From positions 62,001 to 126,000 of the forward strand of contig JBJHBT010000002.1 in NCBI GenBank assembly GCA_050485645.1: DNA of 64,000 nt. Reading direction: 5' to 3'. The position numbers and the translations under genes were made by a program. Position 1 is the first letter of the stretch. Each line of letters opens with the position of its first letter. The stretch comes from JBJHBP01 sp050485645. Its GTDB lineage: Bacteria > Pseudomonadota > Gammaproteobacteria > Steroidobacterales > Rariloculaceae. This document shows, piece by piece, positions 1 through 7,466 of this stretch. The notes beneath the pieces are model-generated. The model saw only the letters and a program-made list of their open reading frames with translations. It was not told where the DNA came from and searched no databases.

Positions 1-307
1 GCACGGGGGCGGATCCTTTCGGTCGGCAGCTCCGGGGTGATATTCACCGGGTCATGAGGCGGGGCTTGCACCCTCTCCCGCTCGCTGTGCACATGGAACC
101 CGGCTACTCGTCCCCTTCCCTGCTTTTCGGGCGCAGAGTCTACTGCAATCGGTGACCCGGCGCAGCACGGCGGCGCCATCGCTCCGATCGACGGATTGGC
201 GACATGGTGCGCCATGGTCTCGGCCCCGCACGGCACTCGCGCATCGGCCCGCGTATCGGCCCACATGTTGGCCCGCGTGTTGGCCGGTATCGGCCCCTCG
301 CCGCACC
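1..307. other. left-edge stretch with no recognised gene
   Basis: I see no convincing gene here. On the minus strand a GTG at 47-45 opens a frame that runs off the left edge and could be the first 15 codons of a gene continuing outside the window, but no ribosome binding site is visible. The rest, about 60-307, contains repeated GGCCCGCGT-like and ATCGGCCC-like words and overlapping open frames of low credibility. Confidence 0.4.
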
Positions 308-336
308 TTGTGTATGCGGGTGTGTATGCCTATAAT
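308..336 (+). promoter_or_regulatory. sigma-70-like promoter for the RHH gene
   Basis: A perfect TATAAT lies at 331-336, and TTGTGT at 308-313 sits exactly 17 bases upstream as a half-matching -35 box. Transcription would begin near 343, about 25 bases before the ATG of the ribbon-helix-helix gene, with GGAG near 356 as a plausible ribosome binding site. This is pattern matching only. Confidence 0.55.
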
Positions 337-367
337 GTGGGGTCCCGCCTGCAGATGGAGCCAGGGC

Positions 368-661
368 ATGGCCGCCAGTTCCGAAAAAATGGTCCGCAAG
401 CAGTTTCTCGTGCCGCCGTCGACAGTGAAACGACTGGAGAAGCTTGCCGCGGAACGCGGTACATCGGCTTCCGAAATCGTACGTCAGGCCATTCGCTCAT
501 TCGATGCCAGCGACGCGGAGGCCATGCAGTCGCCGGACGTCATGGAACTGGTGTCGATCAGACTCAAGGAAGCGATCAGGTCGACACGCCACGCACAGCG
601 TACCGTGTCCCGGGCGCTCAGAATCGTCGATACGGCGGAACAGGACGCGGCTGAGCACTGA
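368..661 (+). CDS. ribbon-helix-helix (CopG/Arc-type) DNA-binding protein
   Basis: Predicted 97-residue cytoplasmic protein. Residues about 8-45 fit a ribbon-helix-helix domain: a short basic beta strand (RKQFLVPPSTVKRLEKLA) followed by a helix-turn-helix with the characteristic GTSASEIVRQAI. This fold is found in small transcription factors and antitoxins that dimerise to bind DNA through the strand. The C-terminal half is a charged helix. I chose the ATG at 368 because the conserved domain begins just after it and a TATAAT promoter sits 30 bases upstream; the same frame is open further left without homology. The stop overlaps the ATG of the next small gene by one base (TGATG), so the two are probably translationally coupled. 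An antitoxin role is possible, but the partner is not a recognisable toxin. Confidence 0.8.
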   Translation: MAASSEKMVRKQFLVPPSTVKRLEKLAAERGTSASEIVRQAIRSFDASDAEAMQSPDVMELVSIRLKEAIRSTRHAQRTVSRALRIVDTAEQDAAEH

Positions 662-837
662 TGGCCACATGGAAAGACATACTGATGGATGTGCTCAAGC
701 TCACCGACGAGGTCAAACGCCTGAACGCCACCACGGAGAAGCTGTCCGAGCGCACCATCGCCATGGACAAACGCCTGGTGAGACTGGAGACGATGGTCGA
801 GATCGCCAGCCGGCCGCGACTGCCGCGCGACACCTGA
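661..837 (+). CDS. 58-residue helical protein coupled to the RHH gene
   Basis: Short gene starting at an ATG that shares its A with the preceding TGA. The product is 58 residues, begins MATWKDILMDVLKLTDEV and is almost entirely heptad-like and charged (LNATTEKLSERTIAMDKRLVRLETMVEIA), so a single coiled-coil helix is likely. No membrane segment, signal peptide or catalytic motif is visible, and I do not recognise a family. The one-base stop-start overlap with the ribbon-helix-helix gene, and the absence of any other start nearby, support it as a genuine second cistron. A role as partner or oligomerisation subunit of the regulator is inference. Confidence 0.65.
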   Translation: MATWKDILMDVLKLTDEVKRLNATTEKLSERTIAMDKRLVRLETMVEIASRPRLPRDT

Positions 838-852
838 CCACTGTCGGCAACC

Positions 853-1401
853 TCAGCCGGCAAATCCGCCCTCGGCAAGAAAGCGCGCTTCTTCAGGCGT
901 GGTGGCGCGCCCCAGTGCGGCATTGCGATGCGGGAACCGACCGAAGCGATCAATGATATCGCGATGAATGATCGCCCATTGCAGGGCGTCTTCATCGCCC
1001 GACGCTTCGAACAGTCGGACGGAAAGCGCCTGATCCGCCGGATCCTCGGAGTGCTCGAACGGCAGGTAGAAAAAATCCCGCAGCCCGGTGTCCACGCGCT
1101 GATCGAATCCCGCATCGACGGCTACGGCAGCGATACTTCGCGCCAGACTGTCGGTGGCAAAGGCGTGTCCGGAACCGCGGTAGAGATTGCGCGGAAACTG
1201 GTCCAGCAGCAGAATCAGCGCCAGAGCGCCATCGACTGCCCCCGCCCAGTCCATCAGCTCCAGACGCGCGGCGCGATGATGCGTCGCCTCAAAGCGTTCG
1301 CGAACGATGTCGTCGAATGCCGTGCTTTTCGCGAACCACTGCTGCGGCCCTGCTCCCCGCCAGAATTCGACGATACTCTCAGGTGAAGGATTTGAAGACA
1401 C
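853..1401 (-). CDS. DUF924 family protein
   Basis: Predicted 182-residue soluble all-helical protein. It carries the recognisable DUF924 signatures: SIVEFWRGAGPQQWFAKS near the N-terminus, LDQFPRNLYRGS near residue 68, FATDSLARSIA, and FFYLPFEHSED in the C-terminal half. DUF924 proteins have a TPR-like fold; their function is unknown. The frame is open upstream to 1467, but the conserved domain starts right after the GTG at 1401-1399, giving a normal family length. It is transcribed in the same direction as ribF, from which it is separated by about 110 bases, and convergently with the small RHH operon. Confidence 0.85.
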   Translation of the reverse strand: MSSNPSPESIVEFWRGAGPQQWFAKSTAFDDIVRERFEATHHRAARLELMDWAGAVDGALALILLLDQFPRNLYRGSGHAFATDSLARSIAAVAVDAGFDQRVDTGLRDFFYLPFEHSEDPADQALSVRLFEASGDEDALQWAIIHRDIIDRFGRFPHRNAALGRATTPEEARFLAEGGFAG

Positions 1402-1509
1402 GGTGGATTCCCAGGGTGAAAGGTGAAAGGTGAACTGCGTTGCGAACCGCATAGTGACTGTGCGCATTCATCGCGCTGAGTGAAACCGCGCGCGACCTTC
1501 AGATCGCCA

Positions 1510-2460
1510 TCAGACGCCGAGCACGGCCCGCGCCTCACACGCATCATCCTGCATCTGCTGGCGCAACGCATCCATCGTGGCGAAGTGACGTTCCTCGCGC
1601 AGCCTGGCAACGAACTGCACGGTGATGTAACGGCCGTAGATATCGGCGTCGAAATCAAACAGATGCACTTCCAGCAGCGGCGCACCTCCGCCCACGGTGG
1701 GCCGGGTCCCCACGCTGGCCACGCCGGGCAGCGGCGCCGCGGTCATGCCGGCGACATGGACGGCGAATATCCCGTCCACCGGCGTCTGGCGCCGGTTCAG
1801 GTTGACGTTCGCGGTGGGCATCCCCAGCTCGCGCCCCAACCCACGACCGCGCACCACGCGTCCGGACATCGCATAGTCGCGTCCCAACATCTGCCGCGCC
1901 GTATCCAGATCCCCCACGGTCAGCGCGCGCCGAATGGCCGTGCTGCTGACACGTTGTCCGTGCAGGAACACCGCTGGCAGGGCAGTCAGCCCGAAGCCGT
2001 AGCGGCGCCCCGCCGCTTCCAGCTGTTCGATCGTGCCGCGCCGGTTCGCGCCGAACCGGAAGTCGTGGCCAACCACAATATGGCGGGCGCGCAGACGCCG
2101 CACCAGCAGCTCGCTGATGAACACGTCGGGCTCGAGCGCCCGCACCGTGGCGAAGTTCGGACAGAAAAACTCATTGATACCCGCTCTGCTCAGCAGATCG
2201 AATCGTTCACGAAAACGCGTGAGCCGTGGTGGCGGATTCTGCGGCGTGAAATATTCCGATGGCATCGGTTCGAACGAACACACCGTGGACGGCACTTCGA
2301 GCACCTGCGCTTCCGCCTGCAGACTCTTCAGAATCGCCTGATGCCCCAGGTGCACACCGTCGAACACACCCACCGCAACGGCCCGGCCCGCAACGTGGCT
2401 TTCGTCAACGCCCCGCTCCGTGGAGGCGCCCACCGACATGTTCCTGTACAGGCGCATCAC
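1510..2460 (-). CDS. ribF: bifunctional riboflavin kinase / FAD synthetase
   Basis: Converts riboflavin to FMN and FMN to FAD in the cytoplasm. The 316-residue product is standard length. The N-terminal nucleotidyltransferase domain shows GVFDGVHLGHQAIL (about 31-44), VVGHDFRFG (129-137) and SSTAIRRAL (172-180). The C-terminal flavokinase domain shows GRGLGRELGMPTANVN (205-220), which includes the PTAN ATP-binding motif. It lies 62 bases downstream of murJ on the same strand and probably shares its transcript. No FMN riboswitch fold is visible in the short gap. In many Gammaproteobacteria ribF is followed by ileS and lspA; here it is followed by a DUF924 gene, so synteny is broken. Confidence 0.96.
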   Translation of the reverse strand: MMRLYRNMSVGASTERGVDESHVAGRAVAVGVFDGVHLGHQAILKSLQAEAQVLEVPSTVCSFEPMPSEYFTPQNPPPRLTRFRERFDLLSRAGINEFFCPNFATVRALEPDVFISELLVRRLRARHIVVGHDFRFGANRRGTIEQLEAAGRRYGFGLTALPAVFLHGQRVSSTAIRRALTVGDLDTARQMLGRDYAMSGRVVRGRGLGRELGMPTANVNLNRRQTPVDGIFAVHVAGMTAAPLPGVASVGTRPTVGGGAPLLEVHLFDFDADIYGRYITVQFVARLREERHFATMDALRQQMQDDACEARAVLGV

Positions 2461-2522
2461 TAGTCTACTGGTGCTCTGGTCTGTTGCTTGCAGTGGATGA
2501 CGGTCTGGCGTTCACAGACGGA

Positions 2523-4118
2523 TCAGCCCGCTGTCGGCCGCAGTAACAGATCACGCGGTCTCAGTCCGGTCGCGATGCACACCGAAAAATACACGGCGAT
2601 GCCGCCCAGAACACACAACGCCAGCGAGCCGATCCGCGCCAGCACTCCGGCCGCAAGCCAGTCGGCAATGCCGGCGCCAGCCCACAGCAGAAACGCCGCC
2701 AGCGCCACACAGCCGATCATGACCCGCAGCCCCAGTCGCAGCCAGCCGTCACCGGGCAGATAGACGCCGTCTCGGCGCAACCCGCGGTACAGCATCCCGG
2801 CATTGTAGAACGAGGACAGCGCGGTCGCGGCGGCAAGGCCGGTATGGGCCGGCGCCCAACCCGTACGCACCAGAGTCACCACGAAAATGATGTTCAGCAC
2901 CATGTTCAGCACCAGTGCCTGCACCCCGATGCGCACCGGCGTACGCATGTCCTGGCGGGCAAAGTAGCCCGGCGCCAGTATCTTCACAAGGATGAATGCG
3001 ATCAGCCCCGGCGCGTAGGCGATCAGGCTGGCTGCCGTCATGCGCACATCGTGATCGCTGAACTCCCCGCCGTGGAAAATCGTCGTGATCAACGGTGCAG
3101 CGAGCAGCGCCAGTCCCAGCGCAGCAGGCAGTGCGATCAGCAGCACGAGCTTCAGCGCCCAGTCCAGCAGCGCCGAAAAGCGTTCACGCGAAGCCACCGC
3201 ATGCTGTTCGGACAGATGCGGCAGGATGACGGTTGCCAGCGCGATGCCGAACACACCCAACGGAAACTCGACCAGACGATCCGAGTAATAAAGCCAGCTG
3301 ATGCTGCCGGTGATCAGCAGCGATGCAATCAGTGTATCCAGCAGAATATTGATCTGCGCCACCGAGGAGCCGAAGATCGCAGGCAGCATGAGCCGGCCGA
3401 CACGTCGCACACCGTCGTGCGCCCATCCCCACTTCGGCCGCGGCAACAGGCGCGCCGCAGCCAGGAACGGCAGCTGAAACAGCAGCTGTACGACACCGGC
3501 CGCGAACACACCCAGCGCCAGCGCCATGCCGGGCTGTTCCAGGCGCGGCGCAACCCAACCGGCGAAGAAGATCAGCGTGGCATTGAGCAGCACCGGCGTA
3601 AACGCAGGCACGGCGAAACGTCGATACGTATTGAGGATGCTGCCGGCCAGCGCGGTCAGCGAGATGAACAGCAGATAGGGGAACGTCAGCCGCAGCATGG
3701 CGCTGGCGAGATCAAAGCGCCCGTTGTCATCGATGAACCCGGGGGCGAAAATCATGATCAGCAGCGGCGCCGCGAGCACACCGATCGCGGTGATCACGAA
3801 CAGCGCCACCGCGAGTGTGCCGGTCATGCGGTCGACCAGTTCCCGGGTCTCTTCGGGCGAGCGCATCGCGCGATACTCGGAGATGACCGGCACAAAGGCC
3901 TGCGCAAACGCCCCTTCGGCGGAGAAACGGCGCAGCAGGTTCGGAATCTTGAACGCCACGAAGAACGCGTCGGTCACCAGACCGGCACCGAACCAGCGCG
4001 ACAGGCCGATGTCACGCGCCAGCCCGCTGATCCGTGACAGCAGCGTCATCGCGCTCACCACAGACGTGGACCGGAACAGGCGATCCGGCGATTTTCCGGC
4101 GTCTGGCGCGGCGCTCAT
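2523..4118 (-). CDS. murJ: lipid II flippase MurJ
   Basis: Inner-membrane flippase that exports the peptidoglycan precursor lipid II. The frame is open to an ATG at 4139 (538 residues); I prefer the ATG at 4118 (531 residues, MSAAPDAGKSPDRLF) because the longer start would run into the TTGACT box of the rpsT promoter. The N-terminal hallmark SRISGLARDIGLSRWFGAG and PNLLRRFSAEGAFAQAFVP identify the MviN/MurJ family, and about 14 hydrophobic segments follow. ribF lies downstream on the same strand; rpsT is divergent. MurJ is essential in most Gram-negative bacteria. Confidence 0.95.
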   Translation of the reverse strand: MSAAPDAGKSPDRLFRSTSVVSAMTLLSRISGLARDIGLSRWFGAGLVTDAFFVAFKIPNLLRRFSAEGAFAQAFVPVISEYRAMRSPEETRELVDRMTGTLAVALFVITAIGVLAAPLLIMIFAPGFIDDNGRFDLASAMLRLTFPYLLFISLTALAGSILNTYRRFAVPAFTPVLLNATLIFFAGWVAPRLEQPGMALALGVFAAGVVQLLFQLPFLAAARLLPRPKWGWAHDGVRRVGRLMLPAIFGSSVAQINILLDTLIASLLITGSISWLYYSDRLVEFPLGVFGIALATVILPHLSEQHAVASRERFSALLDWALKLVLLIALPAALGLALLAAPLITTIFHGGEFSDHDVRMTAASLIAYAPGLIAFILVKILAPGYFARQDMRTPVRIGVQALVLNMVLNIIFVVTLVRTGWAPAHTGLAAATALSSFYNAGMLYRGLRRDGVYLPGDGWLRLGLRVMIGCVALAAFLLWAGAGIADWLAAGVLARIGSLALCVLGGIAVYFSVCIATGLRPRDLLLRPTAG

Positions 4119-4130
4119 GGGGGATCCGGC

Positions 4131-4159
4131 TTGACTCACTCTGCGGGGGCCCGAATAAT
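4131..4159 (+). promoter_or_regulatory. strong sigma-70-like promoter for rpsT
   Basis: TTGACT at 4131-4136 and AATAAT at 4154-4159 are separated by exactly 17 bases, each differing from the consensus by one base. Transcription would start near 4167, leaving a leader of about 43 bases before the GTG of rpsT. The same A/T-rich core reads TATTAT on the other strand and may also serve murJ, although no good -35 box is visible for that direction. Confidence 0.7.
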
Positions 4160-4209
4160 ACCGCCCTTTTCGGGCATTGGCCCGTCAACCTACGCAGGAA
4201 ACCAGGTTC

Positions 4210-4473
4210 GTGGCAAATATCCAATCTGCGAAGAAGCGCGCTCGTCAGAACGTCAAGCGCAGAGAACACAACGTCGCGCTGCGATCACGCATGCGCACGG
4301 CAATGAAGAAAGTACTGAAGGCCGCCCAGGCCGGCGACAGGGACACGGCCACTGCGTCGTTCAAGACCGCCGTGCCGCTGATCGATCGTCTGGCCGGCAG
4401 GAAGCTGATCACCAGAAATCGTGCAGCCGCTTACAAGAGCCGCCTGAACGCCAAGGTTCGCGCGCTCGGCTGA
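4210..4473 (+). CDS. rpsT: 30S ribosomal protein S20
   Basis: Primary 16S rRNA-binding protein of the small subunit. The 87-residue product starts VANIQSAKKRARQNVKRREHN, with the typical lysine/arginine-rich helices and the conserved stretches RSRMRTAMKKV and NRAAAYKSRLNAKVRAL. An in-frame ATG at 4177 exists, but the GTG at 4210 matches the family N-terminus. In Escherichia coli S20 also begins at a weak non-AUG codon and is autoregulated at translation, so a GTG start here is in keeping. It is divergent from murJ and driven by a near-consensus promoter just upstream. Confidence 0.96.
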   Translation: MANIQSAKKRARQNVKRREHNVALRSRMRTAMKKVLKAAQAGDRDTATASFKTAVPLIDRLAGRKLITRNRAAAYKSRLNAKVRALG

Positions 4474-4485
4474 ACAGCCGCGAAT

Positions 4486-4501
4486 CCGATCAACGAATCG
4501 G
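4486..4501 (+). terminator. small hairpin after rpsT
   Basis: CCGAT at 4486-4490 and ATCGG at 4497-4501 can pair around a six-base loop, 13 bases past the rpsT stop. The stem is short and no T-run follows, so this is only a weak candidate terminator. Confidence 0.25.
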
Positions 4502-4562
4502 CCACTGCGCTTTCGCCAGGCTTGGCCGACGCCTTACGGATCGGAATCCGCCGGTTGATCGA

Positions 4563-4751
4563 TCAGCCGGTAATAGCCTTTCCCGCCAGCCGGTCGTCCT
4601 TGGCCACAGCCGTGAAGGCACGCATCGGCTCCTCAGCCTGACGTCGGGCACTCTCTACCGATCGTCGACTCCATCGTTTGTCACCGAGCGGCGCCCCACC
4701 GAACGCCTGCTCGGCCCAGTGCTCAGTGTCCAGGCACTCTCCCGGCTGCAA
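4563..4751 (-). pseudogene. IS4/Tn5-type transposase, N-terminal remnant
   Basis: The reading frame on the minus strand encodes the DNA-binding N-terminus of IS4-family (Tn5-like) transposases: EHWAEQAFGGAPLGDKRWSRRSVESA, matching the family pattern W-A-x(3)-F-x(2)-A-x-L-G-D-x-R-x(2)-R. Only about 40 residues are recognisable; then the frame degrades and stops, so the catalytic DDE domain is missing. The sequence just upstream on this strand (about 4775-4790) contains a TTGTGGGTAAC-like end that could be a terminal-repeat relic. It lies beside a second transposon-associated relic (DUF6788) and in a less GC-rich patch, marking an old insertion point downstream of rpsT. Confidence 0.65.
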
Positions 4752-4931
4752 AGGACCGTCGTTCGGGGCTTATCGTTACCCACAACTTAATTGCTGGGCA
4801 CGGGTGGTCCGCGCAGATGCGGGACAAAGATTTTCCACGCAGCGGTCGTATCATCCAGTCGCTGTAGTCCATGCCACAATGTTTTTGTGCCTGCTTCCCC
4901 GTCGCTGTTGCGTCCGAGAAAGCCGCCGAGT

Positions 4932-5147
4932 CTTGTCCTCAGGCACCTTGCTCAAGCGCGTGAAGCGCTGCGGCAATCCCCGCTGCGCCGGCGCGAAAGA
5001 CCCGCGGCGCGCCATGGACCCTACTTCGAGTGGAGCTACATGAAGGATGGACGGCTAGACCATCGCACGCTCTCGCCCGAGCAGGCGAAGCTGATGCGGC
5101 TGGCTATTGGGAACCACAGCGAAGTGAAGCGGCTACTGCAGCTCTGA
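4932..5147 (+). pseudogene. frameshifted DUF6788 remnant
   Basis: Two overlapping frames together rebuild the end of a DUF6788 protein. One frame reads SGTLLKRVKRCGNPRC; the next reads HGPYFEWSYMKDGRLDHRTLSPEQAKLMRLAIGNHSEVKRLLQL (frame change at about 4995-5010). Intact members read CGKPGCRC, then HGPY(Y/F)xW, then RTLSPEQ in one frame, so this copy has lost one base or gained two. DUF6788 genes are often found beside IS4-family transposases, and a transposase relic lies 200 bases away. I see no usable start or function; it is a molecular fossil. Confidence 0.6.
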
Positions 5148-5385
5148 GAGGCTTGTACGCGGCGACTGATCGAGCTCACCGCACCGCGACGGCGCTGAAC
5201 CCGGCCGGGCGCAGGCTGGGCCGGAAATTACGCGGAAATGCACTCAGAGATGCGCGGAATGTGAGTCGGGTCGGTAATACTCCGTAATCATAACTGCGTT
5301 AGTTGACATTTTTTCCGTTCTAAAGGAAGGTTCTATTTCTTTATGCAAGAGGCCAAGGGTCAGGCTCGGCGGGAGGGGATGATCC
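5148..5385. other. A/T-richer intergenic stretch, possible promoter
   Basis: No gene is seen here. A perfect TTGACA occurs at 5303-5308 in the least GC-rich stretch of the region, but no good -10 box lies 16-18 bases downstream. A strong Shine-Dalgarno sequence, GGAGGGG at 5372-5378, lies seven bases before an ATG at 5386 whose frame closes after 14 codons at 5428. Confidence 0.35.
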
Positions 5386-5572
5386 ATGCGCTTTATCGAA
5401 TGCACCTTGGCTCTGCAGCTCTGCAGCTAGGCGGACTTCCTGCCCCCTACTGATCCTTTTCGTCTTCCTGACGTCACCCGGCGCCCTCGGTCAGTACCAT
5501 ACGGATACGATTCTCGATTTCGACGGCACGTGGCTGAACAGATTCTCCGTAACTGACGGAGACGTCTACGAT

Positions 5573-6517
5573 ATGGAATGCTACTGGGATACCGTGTGGC
5601 AGTTCGGCGAAGAATGGCCTGTCGAAGTTTGCGCTGGAAAGGAGACGATTGAAGTCCGCGTTAACACCTGGCTGTTCGCACCCGGCGGTGTGCCTGCAGG
5701 CTTTGTATCCAACGTGGGCTCAACCTATGCTGACGTTGGTTATCTGCATGATCCTGGTCAGAATTACGGCGTATGGACTGCGGTCGCGGAGCACCTTGCC
5801 CGCGAGCGGTGGTTTCAGAGCATCTGCTTCGCGCCGGAGGTCAATCCGCCTTTCGGTGTGCCCCGGTGCCAGCAGTTCAGCGTCACTTTTGACGAAGATC
5901 TCGGTACAACCCAAGACGATGTCCAGGTGGAAGCACCAGACCCACCTTGCATAGACCCGGGTTACACGATGCCCGATTCGACGGTTATTCCATCTTTCGA
6001 ACCGGTGCCAGAGGCCGAAGATCACGATCAGAATTACGTGTTCGGACTTACGGCAAACTGGGTAGACGTTACGCTGTCGTGCCAGCAGGTCTGCATCAAC
6101 AATGAAACCCAATACCGCATCACCGGAGATATGGTATTAGGTTTAGCGATCGAGATCTCACAACAACTGCCCGACTTCCAAATGTGTACGTCAACAGGCC
6201 GGACATCTACCAGGATCGGCGAAACTGAAGACCATGAGGAAGTTCATGCGCAGGCGTACATAAATCGCATCAATAGCGTTAGAACGGCATGGCTTGGAAG
6301 TCTATACGGCACTGCAGGCAGTTGTGCCTCTGCGGCCGCGAGTGCGTTAACTAACATGAATAATGAGATGGATCAGGAAGCAGACAGACAATGGCAACAC
6401 TTCGATCACCACGGTGAACCAAGGTATGCTCTTGACTGCCCTGTGGCTGGTGGCAATACGGTGGAGTATCAATGCGGTGTAGGTGACCCAAACTGCCCTG
6501 ACGGGCACACATACTAA
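5573..6517 (+). CDS. orphan exported cysteine-rich protein with HExxH motif; start unresolved
   Basis: 314 residues from the first in-frame ATG, but the true N-terminus lies upstream. The frame is open back through 5450 and encodes PLLILFVFLTSPGALG, a good signal-peptide core and cleavage site, before QYHTDT. No ATG, GTG or TTG precedes that core in frame; the ATG with an excellent ribosome binding site (5386) is in another frame, so either a CTG at 5450 is used or a frameshift has damaged the gene. The mature part has over ten cysteines. Near residue 223 it has HEEVH, followed about 50 residues later by QEADRQWQHFDHHG, an arrangement reminiscent of DUF922-type zinc peptidases; I treat that as a weak lead. 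Not recognised otherwise. Base composition is less GC-rich than the neighbours, suggesting transfer. Confidence 0.6.
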   Translation: MECYWDTVWQFGEEWPVEVCAGKETIEVRVNTWLFAPGGVPAGFVSNVGSTYADVGYLHDPGQNYGVWTAVAEHLARERWFQSICFAPEVNPPFGVPRCQQFSVTFDEDLGTTQDDVQVEAPDPPCIDPGYTMPDSTVIPSFEPVPEAEDHDQNYVFGLTANWVDVTLSCQQVCINNETQYRITGDMVLGLAIEISQQLPDFQMCTSTGRTSTRIGETEDHEEVHAQAYINRINSVRTAWLGSLYGTAGSCASAAASALTNMNNEMDQEADRQWQHFDHHGEPRYALDCPVAGGNTVEYQCGVGDPNCPDGHTY

Positions 6518-6544
6518 GGGCGACTGATGAGTGGAGGTGCGGTT

Positions 6545-7300
6545 ATGGCGAGTCATGAGTATTCAAGGCTTCGTGCGCGACTGAAAGTTCTGTGCTTAGT
6601 CGGCGGCTTGGTCTCGTTCGGCATCAGCTCGGGGCAGACTCGTGATCCGAATGCATCCACGGAGGGGGCTGCTCTGTACAGTGACGAGGTGGTCATTGAC
6701 TTGGCTGCGCAGGCGTTACTGGCAAACTACGACGTGGTCGCCCTGGGGCGATTCAGTGAATTCCCCGCTTCAGAAAATCCGCTTCATCCCGAACAGGTCA
6801 CTGTTGCATTTGAGCCTGTCCGGGTATTCAAAGGGCAAGTAGCCGAAGGCCTGGCCGTACAGGTGGAACTGATCAGCGACATGTTGGTCTTTCCGGGGAG
6901 AGATCAGTCAAGGTACGTCGTACGACAACAGATGTTCGAGGAGTGGGCAGCCGAGCGGGAAGAGCTGGAGCGACAGGAGGCGACACTGAGTCAAGAGTAT
7001 CAGTCCGGTATGGTAGCTCTTGAAGAATATGAAAGGTCACTGGCGAGGCTTCGCGTAAGGGAGGAACAGTGGCTGGAGGCCAGCGCTGTGTTTCTCACGG
7101 GAAGAAGGGTCGGCAGATCGCACGGACGAACATTTTACGAGGTGGGCGGGGTGATACGCCCTGATCGGTACTACGTCGTTGGAATGGACATGAGCGCACA
7201 TGATGTCAACACACTCACCCTGAGGGACACGAGGCGAAGTGTGTTCTGGGGTGAATGGGGTGAGGACCTTATTCCGGCGTTGACACGTCGCGCTAGATAG
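6545..7300 (+). CDS. orphan exported protein with coiled-coil insertion
   Basis: 251 residues. I chose the ATG at 6545 because GGAGGT lies six bases upstream; an ATG at 6527 in the same frame lacks this. The N-terminus RLRARLKVLCLVGGLVSFGISSG is a signal peptide. The mature protein has a beta-rich start (YDVVALGRFSEF, VTVAFEPVRVFKGQV) like the OB/NTR-type domains of other exported proteins, then a charged helix of about 60 residues (FEEWAAEREELERQEATLSQ), then a second beta-rich part (FYEVGGVIRPDRYYVVGMDM). It starts 27 bases after the cysteine-rich gene and is probably co-transcribed. No family recognised; a structural or inhibitor-like partner of the upstream protein is speculation. Confidence 0.7.
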   Translation: MASHEYSRLRARLKVLCLVGGLVSFGISSGQTRDPNASTEGAALYSDEVVIDLAAQALLANYDVVALGRFSEFPASENPLHPEQVTVAFEPVRVFKGQVAEGLAVQVELISDMLVFPGRDQSRYVVRQQMFEEWAAEREELERQEATLSQEYQSGMVALEEYERSLARLRVREEQWLEASAVFLTGRRVGRSHGRTFYEVGGVIRPDRYYVVGMDMSAHDVNTLTLRDTRRSVFWGEWGEDLIPALTRRAR

Positions 7301-7466
7301 AAAGCGGACGCGGGACGGCGGTCTCGCTCAATCTCGGTAAGGCTGGCCAATCGCTACTGCCTGAGGTCATGGAGTTGACCCGCCGCCCTGAATCAGTTTG
7401 CCACGTGGGTAGCCCTGATCTCCAGAACCTGCTCCACCGAAGTCTTCATCGCCAGGCCCCGTACCT

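Noticed and set aside
152..654. Longer and overlapping plus-strand frames covering the RHH gene
   Set aside because: Only the part from 368 shows a known domain; upstream sequence holds the promoter, and the other frame encodes an arginine/histidine-rich translation with no homology.
1480..2463. Long plus-strand frame opposite ribF
   Set aside because: It is the antisense shadow of a full-length, motif-complete RibF; the translation is low-complexity and histidine/arginine-rich.
2461..2522. FMN riboswitch before ribF
   Set aside because: The gap is only 62 bases and lacks the conserved multi-helix elements; ribF probably shares the murJ transcript.
2844..4037. 397-codon plus-strand frame opposite murJ
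   Set aside because: Antisense of a conserved flippase; composition (Q, R, H) is typical of shadow frames in GC-rich DNA.
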